From G020354785 sp964534745 (GTDB taxonomy: Bacteria; Bacteroidota; Bacteroidia; Bacteroidales; UBA10428), in assembly GCA_964534745.1 (NCBI GenBank), contig CAZHQW010000048.1:1-30724 (forward strand): a stretch of 30,724 bases of DNA, in the 5' to 3' direction. The notes under the pieces were generated by a model. It was not told the origin of the DNA. It did not search any database and saw only the letters and a program-made list of their open reading frames with translations. Position numbers and translations under genes: made by a program. Positions within the stretch are counted from its first letter, which is position 1; each line of letters begins with the position of its first letter. This document shows, in pieces, positions 15,981 through 23,958 of this stretch.

Positions 15981-17519
15981 ATGTTAGTTAAGACATATGG
16001 TTGCGCATTATACGGAGTTAATGCTGAAATCATAACTATTGAAGTGAATGCCAGCCGGGGAGCAAAATTTTTCCTGGTCGGACTACCGGACAATGCGGTA
16101 AAGGAAAGCAAACAGCGTATAGAATCTGCTATAAAATCAAATGACTACAGATGGCCCGGGAGAAGGATTATAATTAATATGGCACCTGCCAATATCAGGA
16201 AAGAGGGTTCGGCATATGATCTGCCCCTGGCAATAGGTATTCTTTCTGCATCGGGGCAAGTAAGGAGTGATAATATTAATAAGTATGTTATCATGGGAGA
16301 GCTTTCACTGGACGGGGGATTACGTCCGGTGAGGGGGGCATTGCCGATAGCTATTGAGGCGAGAAACAGGGGATTTAAAGGATTTATTCTGCCCGAGCAT
16401 AACGCTAGGGAGGCCGCAGTTGTTGACAAACTTGAAATATACGGGGTGGAGAATATAAGGGAGGTGATCTCCTTTTTTAATAAGGACTCTGCCCTTACAC
16501 CAACAATAGTCGATACAAGGAATGATTTTTTTTCAAATATGGGCACCTATAATATTGATTTTGCTGATGTGCGGGGACAGGAAAATGTTAAAAGGGCCCT
16601 TGAAATAGCTGCTGCAGGAGGGCATAATATCTTGATGGTTGGTGCGCCGGGGGCAGGAAAGACTATGCTCGCCAAAAGACTACCCACAATAATGCCTCCG
16701 CTTACCTTACATGAAGCATTGGAGACAACAAAAATTCATTCTGTTGCAGGCAAGATTGAAAGAGATACCTCACTCATTACCTGCAGGCCCTTTCGTTTTC
16801 CGCATCATACAATTTCAGATGTTGCTCTTGTGGGAGGGGGTACTTATCCGCAGCCCGGAGAAATCTCCATGGCCCACAACGGGGTACTGTTTCTTGACGA
16901 GCTGCCCGAATTCAGGAGAACTGTGCTTGAGGTTATGAGGCAGCCCCTGGAAGACAGGAAAATAACCATATCACGATCGAAATTTACAGTTGAATACCCT
17001 GCAAGTTTTATGCTGGTAGCTTCAATGAATCCATGTCCCTGCGGGTATTATAACCATCCTGAAAAGGAATGTGTCTGTCCGGCGGGTGCTGTACGAAAAT
17101 ACCTTAACAGGATATCCGGCCCCCTTATGGATAGAATAGATATACATATAGAGGTTGTGCCTGTTCCCTTTGACAGGTTATCGGAACAGCGAAAAGCGGA
17201 GAGCAGCGAGACTATAAGGTACAGGGTTGTCAAGGCACGAAAGGCACAGCTGGAAAGATACAGGAACCATGCAGGCATATATAGCAATGCACAAATGACA
17301 GCCTCCTTACTCAGAGAAATCTGTATTATTGACCGTGAATGCAGCACAATTTTAAGGAATGCAATGGAAAAGCTGGGGCTTTCAGCCAGGGCTTATAACA
17401 GAATTTTAAAAGTATCACGCACCATTGCCGATCTTGACCAGTGTGAACGTATAATACCGGTCCATCTTGCCGAGGCAATTCAATACAGGAGCCTTGACAG
17501 GGACAGCTGGGCAGGGTGA
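15981..17519 (+). CDS. YifB/ComM-family Mg-chelatase-like AAA+ ATPase
   Basis: This 512-residue AAA+ protein has an N-terminal ChlI-like lid domain (about 18-140, with RRIIINMAPANIRKEG). The ATPase core carries Walker A GAPGAGKT (221-228), Walker B VLFLDE (302-307), and a sensor/arginine region MDRIDIHIE (383-391). A Cys cluster (Cys352, Cys354, Cys364, Cys366) fits the Mg_chelatase C-terminal zinc-like motif. Family members such as ComM are hexameric helicases that aid branch migration during natural transformation; the role here is inferred from homology. It is the last gene of the gmhA run, followed by a weak terminator-like hairpin. Confidence 0.92.
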   Translation: MLVKTYGCALYGVNAEIITIEVNASRGAKFFLVGLPDNAVKESKQRIESAIKSNDYRWPGRRIIINMAPANIRKEGSAYDLPLAIGILSASGQVRSDNINKYVIMGELSLDGGLRPVRGALPIAIEARNRGFKGFILPEHNAREAAVVDKLEIYGVENIREVISFFNKDSALTPTIVDTRNDFFSNMGTYNIDFADVRGQENVKRALEIAAAGGHNILMVGAPGAGKTMLAKRLPTIMPPLTLHEALETTKIHSVAGKIERDTSLITCRPFRFPHHTISDVALVGGGTYPQPGEISMAHNGVLFLDELPEFRRTVLEVMRQPLEDRKITISRSKFTVEYPASFMLVASMNPCPCGYYNHPEKECVCPAGAVRKYLNRISGPLMDRIDIHIEVVPVPFDRLSEQRKAESSETIRYRVVKARKAQLERYRNHAGIYSNAQMTASLLREICIIDRECSTILRNAMEKLGLSARAYNRILKVSRTIADLDQCERIIPVHLAEAIQYRSLDRDSWAG

Positions 17520-17525
17520 TTATTG

Positions 17526-17557
17526 CCGGAAAAAATTAGTTAATAATATCCGGTTTT
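17526..17557 (+). terminator. Weak intrinsic terminator-like hairpin after yifB
   Basis: CCGGA (17526-17530) pairs with TCCGG (17549-17553) around an 18-nt A/T loop, followed by TTTTATTT. The short stem and long loop make it a weak candidate, but its place just after the yifB stop and before the hppA leader is right. Confidence 0.35.
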
Positions 17558-17574
17558 ATTTAATAACTTAATAT

Positions 17575-17603
17575 TTTGCTGCAGATATTTTTAAGTATAT
17601 TTG
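17575..17603 (+). promoter_or_regulatory. Possible hppA promoter
   Basis: TTTG at 17575-17578 and TATATTTG at 17596-17603 match the Bacteroidetes -33 and -7 (TAnnTTTG) elements. The 17-bp spacing is a little shorter than usual. It would give an untranslated leader of over 100 nt before the hppA ATG at 17722. Confidence 0.3.
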
Positions 17604-17721
17604 CTGCTTTGAAAAAATATTTGTGTCTGTATACCTGTAACACAAATTCATATTACTTCGAAATTATTGTATATCAGAATAATAATTTATAACTTAATGT
17701 TAAAAATAAAATCCAAAAAAA

Positions 17722-20064
17722 ATGATTAATATATACTGGTTTATTCCTGCATGTGCCATTCTGGCTCTTGTTTTTGCGTACATTTTTTTTAAGGGGATGA
17801 TGAAAAAACCCGAAGGGAATGACAGGATGAAAGAGATTGCTCAATATGTCAGGGAGGGGGCAATGGCTTATTTATCACGTCAATATAAGGTAGTCGGATT
17901 GATTTTTATATGCCTTGTGGTAATACTTCTGATTCTTGCCTATCTGGGGGTTCAGAATCCGTTTGTGCCCGTTGCATTTCTTACGGGAGGTACTTTCTCG
18001 GGACTGTGCGGTTTCCTGGGTATGCGGACTGCAACTTATGCCTCATCAAGGACTGCACAGGGAGCAACTTCATCCCTGAACAGGGGATTGCAGATAGCAT
18101 TTCGTAGTGGTGCAGTGATGGGACTTGTAGTGGTTGGATTCGGCTTGCTGGATATCGCAGCCTGGTTTCTGATTCTCAATAAGCTTGTTTATACGCCCGA
18201 GCATATGGAGAAGGGACTCCATTTCCTGGGATTGACACTTGTGCATCATGATCCGGCCTATGTAGCAGGTGGAGTAATCACGGACCTTGGAGAGAAAGTT
18301 AAGTTATTTGAAATTACGGCCACTATGATAACCTTTGGCATGGGTGCTTCCACGCAAGCACTGTTTGCACGTGTAGGAGGAGGCATCTATACAAAAGCTG
18401 CTGATGTGGGAGCAGATTTGGTGGGTAAAGTTGAAGCGGGCATTCCCGAGGATGATCCTCGCAATCCTGCAACTATTGCAGATAACGTTGGGGATAATGT
18501 TGGTGATGTAGCAGGCATGGGTGCAGACCTCTATGAATCATACTGCGGATCAATTCTTGCCACAGCTGCCCTGGGAGCTGCATTGCCGGTATTAGTACTT
18601 AAAAGTAAGGGAATACTTCCCGGTGATTTCACACTTATCAAAGCTGTTCTGGCACCGATGATCGTTGCGGCAGCAGGCATAGTTTTATCCATATTGGGAA
18701 TATTTATGGTAAAGGCTAAAGAGTCGGCAACACAGAGGAACCTGTTACATGCTTTATTGATCGGCACAGGAGGCAGCTCACTGCTGATACTCGGTGCAGT
18801 CGCATTAATGGCCTATGCAGGATGGATAACATGGGGTATTTTTGGTTCCGTGGTCTCAGGTCTGATAGCAGGGGTGATAATCGGACAGGGAACGGAGTAT
18901 TTTACATCTGACGAATACAAGCCTACACAGGGCATAGCGAGACAAGCCCAGCAGGGTCCGGCTACCACAATTATAGATGGCATCGCTGTCGGCATGTATT
19001 CGACATGGATACCTGTTATCACTATAGTGTTAGGTATTATTGCCGCATACAGTTTTGCCGGTGGCTTTAAACATTTTGCAATTGGGGTTTACGGAATAGG
19101 ATTTGCCGCTGTTGGTATGCTATCAACATTAGGAATAACGCTTGCTACCGATGCATTCGGACCTATAGCAGACAATGCAGGGGGAAATGCAGAGATGTCA
19201 AAGCTGCCTCACGAAGTGAGGGAACGTACAGATGCACTTGATATGTTGGGCAACACTACAGCTGCCACAGGAAAGGGATTTGCCATCGGTTCGGCAGCAC
19301 TCACAGCCATGGCGCTTCTTGCAGCATATGTTGAAGAAGTAAGACTCTGGCTCGGCAAACTTGCAGGTACAGGGTACAAGCAGGTCGGTGATATATTATT
19401 CTATAATGATAATGTCCCGTTGCTTAAAGAAGGCGAAAAGGCTGTCCAGATAGCAGGGGCAACGGTAAAGGATTTTGTTGAGGCCTACAACCTATCATTA
19501 TTTAATCCGTTATTGCTGGGAGGCTTATTTATAGGTGCAATGATGGCTTTTGTATTCTGTGCTATGACCATGAAGGCTGTAGGAAGGGCGGCAGGTTCAA
19601 TGGTTGAAGAGGTAAGACGTCAGTTTCGTGAAATTGTAGGGATTATGGAAGGAAAGGCAACTCCCGAATATGCAAAGTGTGTTGCTATTTCGACAAAAGG
19701 GGCTCAGAAGGAGATGGTTATACCTTCACTACTGGCAATTATTGTGCCGGTTGCCGTAGGTATATTACTCGGAGTGTCGGGTGTGGTCGGACTGTTGGCA
19801 GGGGGACTGACGGCAGGATTTACGCTGGCCTGCATGCTCAACAATGCAGGTGGCGCATGGGACAATGCAAAAAAATATATCGAAAAGGGTAACTATGGAG
19901 GCAAGGGCAGCAGTGCTCATAAGGCAGGTGTAGTTGGTGATACTGTCGGTGATCCGTTCAAGGATACATCAGGACCATCCCTGAATATACTTATAAAGCT
20001 TATGACAATGGTCTCTGTTGTAATGGCAGGACTAACAGTTGCACTGGGATTTTTTGCAGGCTAA
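17722..20064 (+). CDS. hppA: K+-dependent membrane-bound pyrophosphatase, Na+-pump type
   Basis: This 780-residue polytopic inner-membrane enzyme hydrolyses PPi to pump cations. The catalytic motifs are intact: DVGADLVGKVE (228-238), DDPRNPATIADNVGDNVGD (244-262), and near the end GDTVGDPFKDTSGP. Two signatures give its type. AATG in GNTTAATGKG (510-519) has Ala514 and Gly517, the pair of K+-dependent members, not the Lys/Thr of K+-independent ones. The gate glutamate lies in DLYESY (Glu272), as in Na+-pumping enzymes, not four residues on as in plant H+-PPase. So it probably pumps Na+, perhaps also H+. A long loop (about 152-195) follows the helix with Asp144. Confidence 0.95.
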   Translation: MINIYWFIPACAILALVFAYIFFKGMMKKPEGNDRMKEIAQYVREGAMAYLSRQYKVVGLIFICLVVILLILAYLGVQNPFVPVAFLTGGTFSGLCGFLGMRTATYASSRTAQGATSSLNRGLQIAFRSGAVMGLVVVGFGLLDIAAWFLILNKLVYTPEHMEKGLHFLGLTLVHHDPAYVAGGVITDLGEKVKLFEITATMITFGMGASTQALFARVGGGIYTKAADVGADLVGKVEAGIPEDDPRNPATIADNVGDNVGDVAGMGADLYESYCGSILATAALGAALPVLVLKSKGILPGDFTLIKAVLAPMIVAAAGIVLSILGIFMVKAKESATQRNLLHALLIGTGGSSLLILGAVALMAYAGWITWGIFGSVVSGLIAGVIIGQGTEYFTSDEYKPTQGIARQAQQGPATTIIDGIAVGMYSTWIPVITIVLGIIAAYSFAGGFKHFAIGVYGIGFAAVGMLSTLGITLATDAFGPIADNAGGNAEMSKLPHEVRERTDALDMLGNTTAATGKGFAIGSAALTAMALLAAYVEEVRLWLGKLAGTGYKQVGDILFYNDNVPLLKEGEKAVQIAGATVKDFVEAYNLSLFNPLLLGGLFIGAMMAFVFCAMTMKAVGRAAGSMVEEVRRQFREIVGIMEGKATPEYAKCVAISTKGAQKEMVIPSLLAIIVPVAVGILLGVSGVVGLLAGGLTAGFTLACMLNNAGGAWDNAKKYIEKGNYGGKGSSAHKAGVVGDTVGDPFKDTSGPSLNILIKLMTMVSVVMAGLTVALGFFAG

Positions 20065-20074
20065 TAGACAAGGC

Positions 20075-21310
20075 TCATTTACCACTTTTTTTGGCGTTGA
20101 GCTCAGCTATTTTAACAATGACGTCAACAGCCTTTTCCATTGATTTTATCGGGATATATTCGTATTTACTGTGGAAATTATGTCCACCTGCAAATATATT
20201 CGGGCAGGGCAACCCCATATAGGATAATTTTGCACCATCGGTACCTCCCCTTATAGGTATAATTTTGGGAGGTACTCCCACAGCATTCATTGCATTTATG
20301 GCCAGCTTTATAATATCAAACCGCGGTTCAATTATTTCACGCATATTGTAGTATTGATCTACCATAGTAATTTTTATTGTCCTTGGCCCGTATTTTAAAT
20401 TCAGATGGTCGACAATACGTATCAGCAAATCTTTTTTCCTGTTAAACTTTGACTTGTCATGGTCACGGATAATATAATTGACAGTAGTGCTGTCCACCGA
20501 ACCGCTGATATCGGTGAGATGATAGAATCCTTCGTAGCCTTCGGTGTGGGCCGGACTCTGATGGCCGGGCAGCATGCTGTTAAGTTCCATAGCTATAAGC
20601 ATTGAATTTTTCATCTTGTTTTTTGAAGTGCCCGGGTGGACATTCAGACCTTTGATTGTAATTTTTGCCCTGGCAGCATTAAAATTTTCGTATTCCAGCT
20701 CACCAATGGGACCGCCGTCGACAGTATAGGCAAAGTCAACATTAAATTTCTTTATATCAAATTTATCGGTGCCTCTCCCTATTTCCTCGTCCGGATTAAA
20801 TGCCACCCTTATTTTACCATGTTTTATCCCGGGATTCTTAATTAGAAATTCAATAGCAGTAATTATTTCAGCAATTCCAGCCTTGTCATCAGCACCAAGT
20901 AAAGTATTCCCGTCAGTAGTAATTATCGGCTGACCGATATAATTATTCAGATCAAGAAATTCTTTTGGTGACAATATAATATTTGCCTTTTTATTCAGTA
21001 TTATATTCTTTCCATAATAATGTTCGACAATTCTGGGTTCAACATTTTGAGCACTGATGTCAGGTGATGTATCGAGGTGGGCAATAAAACCGATAGCCGG
21101 CACACTGGCTTTTATATTTGAGGGCAAGGTTGCCATCAGGTACCCGTTTTTATCAAGACTGACCTCAGCCATACCTATATCTTTGAGCTCCTGCGCCAGT
21201 ATTTTTGCCAGTTCAAGCTGTCCCTTTGTGGAGGGACAGGTTTTTGACTTCTCGTCTGACTGGGTATTTATTTTAGCATATCTTATAAATCTCTCGACAA
21301 GCTTTTCCAT
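20075..21310 (-). CDS. pepT: Peptidase T (tripeptide aminopeptidase)
   Basis: This 411-residue cytosolic M20 metallopeptidase releases the N-terminal residue from tripeptides. The two-zinc site is visible: His78 and Asp80 (IAHLDTSPD), Asp141 (GADDKAG), Glu175/Glu176 (NPDEEIGRG), Asp198 (YTVDGG) and a C-terminal His (377 or 380 in GGHNFHSKYE). Length and motifs match the PepT family and not other M20 peptidases. A single-gene unit is likely: lplA diverges upstream and hppA converges 10 bp downstream. Confidence 0.95.
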   Translation of the reverse strand: MEKLVERFIRYAKINTQSDEKSKTCPSTKGQLELAKILAQELKDIGMAEVSLDKNGYLMATLPSNIKASVPAIGFIAHLDTSPDISAQNVEPRIVEHYYGKNIILNKKANIILSPKEFLDLNNYIGQPIITTDGNTLLGADDKAGIAEIITAIEFLIKNPGIKHGKIRVAFNPDEEIGRGTDKFDIKKFNVDFAYTVDGGPIGELEYENFNAARAKITIKGLNVHPGTSKNKMKNSMLIAMELNSMLPGHQSPAHTEGYEGFYHLTDISGSVDSTTVNYIIRDHDKSKFNRKKDLLIRIVDHLNLKYGPRTIKITMVDQYYNMREIIEPRFDIIKLAINAMNAVGVPPKIIPIRGGTDGAKLSYMGLPCPNIFAGGHNFHSKYEYIPIKSMEKAVDVIVKIAELNAKKSGK

Positions 21311-21358
21311 AGTATTTGTTTTCAGAATTAAGTATGTTAAAATAAGAAAATATTTTTA

Positions 21359-21392
21359 CAAAATTAACTTTACTAAATTTACATTAACCAAA
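21359..21392 (-). promoter_or_regulatory. Possible pepT promoter
   Basis: On the minus strand TTTG (21389-21392) and TAATTTTG (21359-21366) fit the Bacteroidetes -33/-7 pattern with 22-bp spacing, slightly longer than typical. The implied leader to the pepT ATG is about 40 nt. The plus-strand lplA promoter must overlap this 90-bp gap but I could not identify it. Confidence 0.3.
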
Positions 21393-21400
21393 ATAAAAGT

Positions 21401-22381
21401 ATGCTTTGTATATCTGCCGTAAATAATGATCCCTGGTTCAACCTGGCGGCTGAAGAGTATTTGTTAAAAGAACACACTGAGGATGTTTTTATGCTATGGC
21501 AGAGCCAGCCGTCGGTTATTGTTGGCAAACACCAGAATACCCTTGCGGAAATAAATTATGATTACGTTAAAAACAATAATATCAGAGTGGCACGCAGACT
21601 GTCCGGTGGCGGAGCAGTGTACCATGATGAAGGTAACCTGAATTTTACATTTATTCTGAACGGTAAAGAGGGCAGGCTTGTAAATTTTCACAGGTATATG
21701 GAACCTGTATTAAAGGTATTGCAAAGTCTATCGCTTGATGCGCATTTCGAAGGCAGGAATAATATTATGATCAAAAACATGAAAATTAGCGGAAATGCTG
21801 AACATATATATAAACAGAGGGTTTTGCACCATGGCACTTTGCTGTTTGATACACAACTGGACAGGCTGGAGGAAGCACTTAAAGTTACGCCGGGTCGCTA
21901 TAGAGATAAAGCAGTACAATCTGTAAGAAGCACAGTTGCCAATATAAAGGAATACCTGGAACAGGATATGGATATTTTGCAGTTCAGGAATATCATATTC
22001 AGGAATATACTTGAAAGTAGCTCCAATTCAACGGTTTATGAGCTAAATCCTGAAGATACGGAAAGGATAAACAAACTGTCGCAGGATAAATATTCAAAAT
22101 GGGAATGGGTTTTCGGGTATTCACCCAGATATTACTTAAGCGGCATTTACAGCACTGGCAAACGCGAAATTCAGTTCACCCTGTCTGTGGAAAGCGGTAT
22201 AATCAGGGATATAGATTTCAGGGGAGCTTCTGTCAATAGAAAAAAAGCAACTGAACTCTCAGGTATTCTCAGAGGAATGGCTCACAGCGAAAATGATTTG
22301 CTCGCAAAACTGGGAACGATATCCAAGCTGCTTCTGATCCCCGAAAAAGAAGCACAGGAATTTATATGTTCTATGTTTTAG
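21401..22381 (+). CDS. lplA: Lipoate-protein ligase
   Basis: This 326-residue cytosolic enzyme activates free lipoate with ATP and attaches it to lipoyl domains of 2-oxoacid dehydrogenases or GcvH. The large catalytic domain shows RRLSGGGAVYHD (65-76) and a lipoate/AMP-contact lysine, Lys128, in MKISGNAEH (127-135), aligned with the E. coli KVSGSA lysine. The C-terminal accessory domain (about 250-326) is present, as in E. coli LplA, so a standalone activity is expected. An octanoyl transferase is a less likely alternative. It is divergent from pepT and convergent with a gene of unknown function 9 bp downstream. Confidence 0.92.
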   Translation: MLCISAVNNDPWFNLAAEEYLLKEHTEDVFMLWQSQPSVIVGKHQNTLAEINYDYVKNNNIRVARRLSGGGAVYHDEGNLNFTFILNGKEGRLVNFHRYMEPVLKVLQSLSLDAHFEGRNNIMIKNMKISGNAEHIYKQRVLHHGTLLFDTQLDRLEEALKVTPGRYRDKAVQSVRSTVANIKEYLEQDMDILQFRNIIFRNILESSSNSTVYELNPEDTERINKLSQDKYSKWEWVFGYSPRYYLSGIYSTGKREIQFTLSVESGIIRDIDFRGASVNRKKATELSGILRGMAHSENDLLAKLGTISKLLLIPEKEAQEFICSMF

Positions 22382-22384
22382 GCT

Positions 22385-22411
22385 GGTGTTCTACAGGGCT
22401 GCACCTTTTTT
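22385..22411 (+). terminator. Intrinsic terminator-like hairpin just after lplA
   Basis: GGTGT (22385-22389) pairs with GCACC (22401-22405), including one G-T pair, around an 11-nt loop. It is followed directly by six T residues (22406-22411). It starts 3 nt past the lplA stop. Most of it overlaps the last codons of the convergent gene, so it would serve the plus strand only. Confidence 0.45.
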
Positions 22412-22990
22412 CAGTGCCCTTTGCCTGCTGGCGGCTTCCTCTTCTTCATCGAGGGGCTCAGGGCCATAGACAATACCCTTAATGTAATAACCGGGATATT
22501 CACCATACCCGCCGGTCTTTTGCTTATGTGTTACAAGTACTATTGTGCCCCTGATATTGGCGGCCTTTTTCTTGAGCTTTATGATGGCATTTTTTTTCGC
22601 GGCTTTGGGACTCCTGTCGCTGGGAGAAGATTTGGCTTCCACTGTGCCCCTTTTATATAAATCTACTACTTCCTTTTTGTCTTCTGTAAGCCACACTGCT
22701 TCCCACTGGTATTCGTCAATCATTTCAATAATCGGATTATTGAACTCATCAATCCTTCCGTTTTTATAAACTATCTTTTCAATCTGTTTTCTTTCTATTG
22801 TATAAACTTCATTCTGGCCCGGGTAAACAAAACTTACATATGTTGTGGTCACTTTGGTAACATCAACAAGAAGAACAGTACCACCCAGCTTAAATATAGT
22901 ATCGGTAGGTTCAACCTTAACGTTTTTATACTGCCCGTGAACTGCAAGATTAATGCATAATGCAACGATTAAATATGCCAGCTTTTTCAT
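22391..22990 (-). CDS. Secreted protein of unknown function
   Basis: I choose the ATG at 22990 (199 residues, MKKLAYLIVALCINLAVHGQ), which opens a signal peptide. An in-frame TTG two codons earlier is an unlikely start. The mature protein has an N-terminal beta-rich part with the stretch TTYVSFVYPGQNEVYTIE, an acidic middle (EVVDLYKRG), a Lys-rich region (KKNAIIKLKKKA) near 135-150, and an acidic-to-basic C-terminal tail (EEEEAASRQRALKKG). The Lys-rich stretch followed by IRGTIVLVTH suggests a surface-binding or heavy-metal/DUF-like module, but I recognise no family. It is convergent with lplA and divergent from plsC across a 218-bp gap. Confidence 0.65.
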   Translation of the reverse strand: MKKLAYLIVALCINLAVHGQYKNVKVEPTDTIFKLGGTVLLVDVTKVTTTYVSFVYPGQNEVYTIERKQIEKIVYKNGRIDEFNNPIIEMIDEYQWEAVWLTEDKKEVVDLYKRGTVEAKSSPSDRSPKAAKKNAIIKLKKKAANIRGTIVLVTHKQKTGGYGEYPGYYIKGIVYGPEPLDEEEEAASRQRALKKGAAL

Positions 22991-23208
22991 AGTCAAGTAA
23001 TTAGTTTTATTTATTATGAGTTATATACGGCCAAACTTATAAGTAGTTTACAAACTTCTATTTTTTTTACAGAGTTTTTTATAAAAAGTTGCTTAATGTT
23101 GATGAATGACAATTATCATTTTTTTACAAAATTACACAGATTTGTTCAATAATAATATTATAATTATCAACTTTAAAATTACCTTTATAAAGTTGCTAAA
23201 ACTTACGG
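22991..23208. other. AT-rich divergent intergenic region
   Basis: The gap between the unknown secreted gene (minus) and plsC (plus) is strongly AT-rich. A small hairpin, AATGA/TCATT (23105-23109 and 23116-23120, 6-nt loop), is followed by a run of T residues, about 85 nt ahead of plsC. No confident promoter or riboswitch is seen. Confidence 0.4.
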
Positions 23209-23958
23209 ATGAAATCAATTCTTGTTAACCTTTATTTATGGATTTTTGTTTTAGTAACTATAATTCTAATATTCCCCCTTTACCTTGCAACCTGGACACT
23301 AACAGTATTATTTGATAAGAAGCGCATAATAGTGCATTACCTGACCTGCCTGTGGGGGTCTTTATATACCTGGGCCAATCCATGGTGGAGGGTAAGAATC
23401 AGAAACAGGGAAAATCTCAGGAAAGGGAAACCTTATATTATTATCTGCAATCACCAGAGTATGCTTGATATTATTGTCCTGTTCAGGCTGATGGCATATT
23501 TCAGATGGATCTCGAAAACTGAAATATTTAGGGTACCTGTTGTAGGATGGATAATGTATATGAATAACTATATTAACTTAAAGAGGGGCGACCAGAAGAG
23601 CATTTTCAGGATGATGGAGATTTCCAGAAAGGCCCTTTTATCAGGGATACCTGTTCTAATATTCCCTGAGGGGACACGCTCTGCCAGCGGTGAACTTCAG
23701 CAATTCAAAGACGGAGCTTTTATTCTGGCTATTGACACCAAAACAGATATTCTTCCTTTAATTATTACCGAGAATTCAGGGGCCCTGTCCGGATCAGGGA
23801 TTTTTATGAAGAATCTATTGTCAATCAATGTAACGGTTTTAAGAGAGATACCTTATTCGTCGTTTAGAAACTATGGCGTAAGGGAGACAAAAAAGATGGT
23901 ATATTCTTTAATGAATAAGGAACTCAGGAAATTAAAATTTTCAAATAATCAATCATAA
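23209..23958 (+). CDS. plsC: 1-acyl-sn-glycerol-3-phosphate acyltransferase
   Basis: This 249-residue membrane-associated acyltransferase acylates lysophosphatidic acid to phosphatidic acid. The N-terminal hydrophobic stretch (about 5-34) is followed by the catalytic HX4D motif, NHQSMLD with His82 and Asp87, and by FPEGTR (152-157), which binds the glycerol phosphate. Length is standard for the family. Its last codons overlap by 35 bp, on opposite strands, with the 3' end of a TPR gene. Other members of the LPLAT superfamily (lipid A or ornithine lipid acyltransferases) cannot be excluded by sequence alone. Confidence 0.9.
   Translation: MKSILVNLYLWIFVLVTIILIFPLYLATWTLTVLFDKKRIIVHYLTCLWGSLYTWANPWWRVRIRNRENLRKGKPYIIICNHQSMLDIIVLFRLMAYFRWISKTEIFRVPVVGWIMYMNNYINLKRGDQKSIFRMMEISRKALLSGIPVLIFPEGTRSASGELQQFKDGAFILAIDTKTDILPLIITENSGALSGSGIFMKNLLSINVTVLREIPYSSFRNYGVRETKKMVYSLMNKELRKLKFSNNQS

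Noticed and set aside
17499..17507. AGGGACAGC inside the end of the YifB gene, resembling the repeat core
   Set aside because: It matches only nine bases, then diverges, and lies in conserved coding sequence; likely chance.
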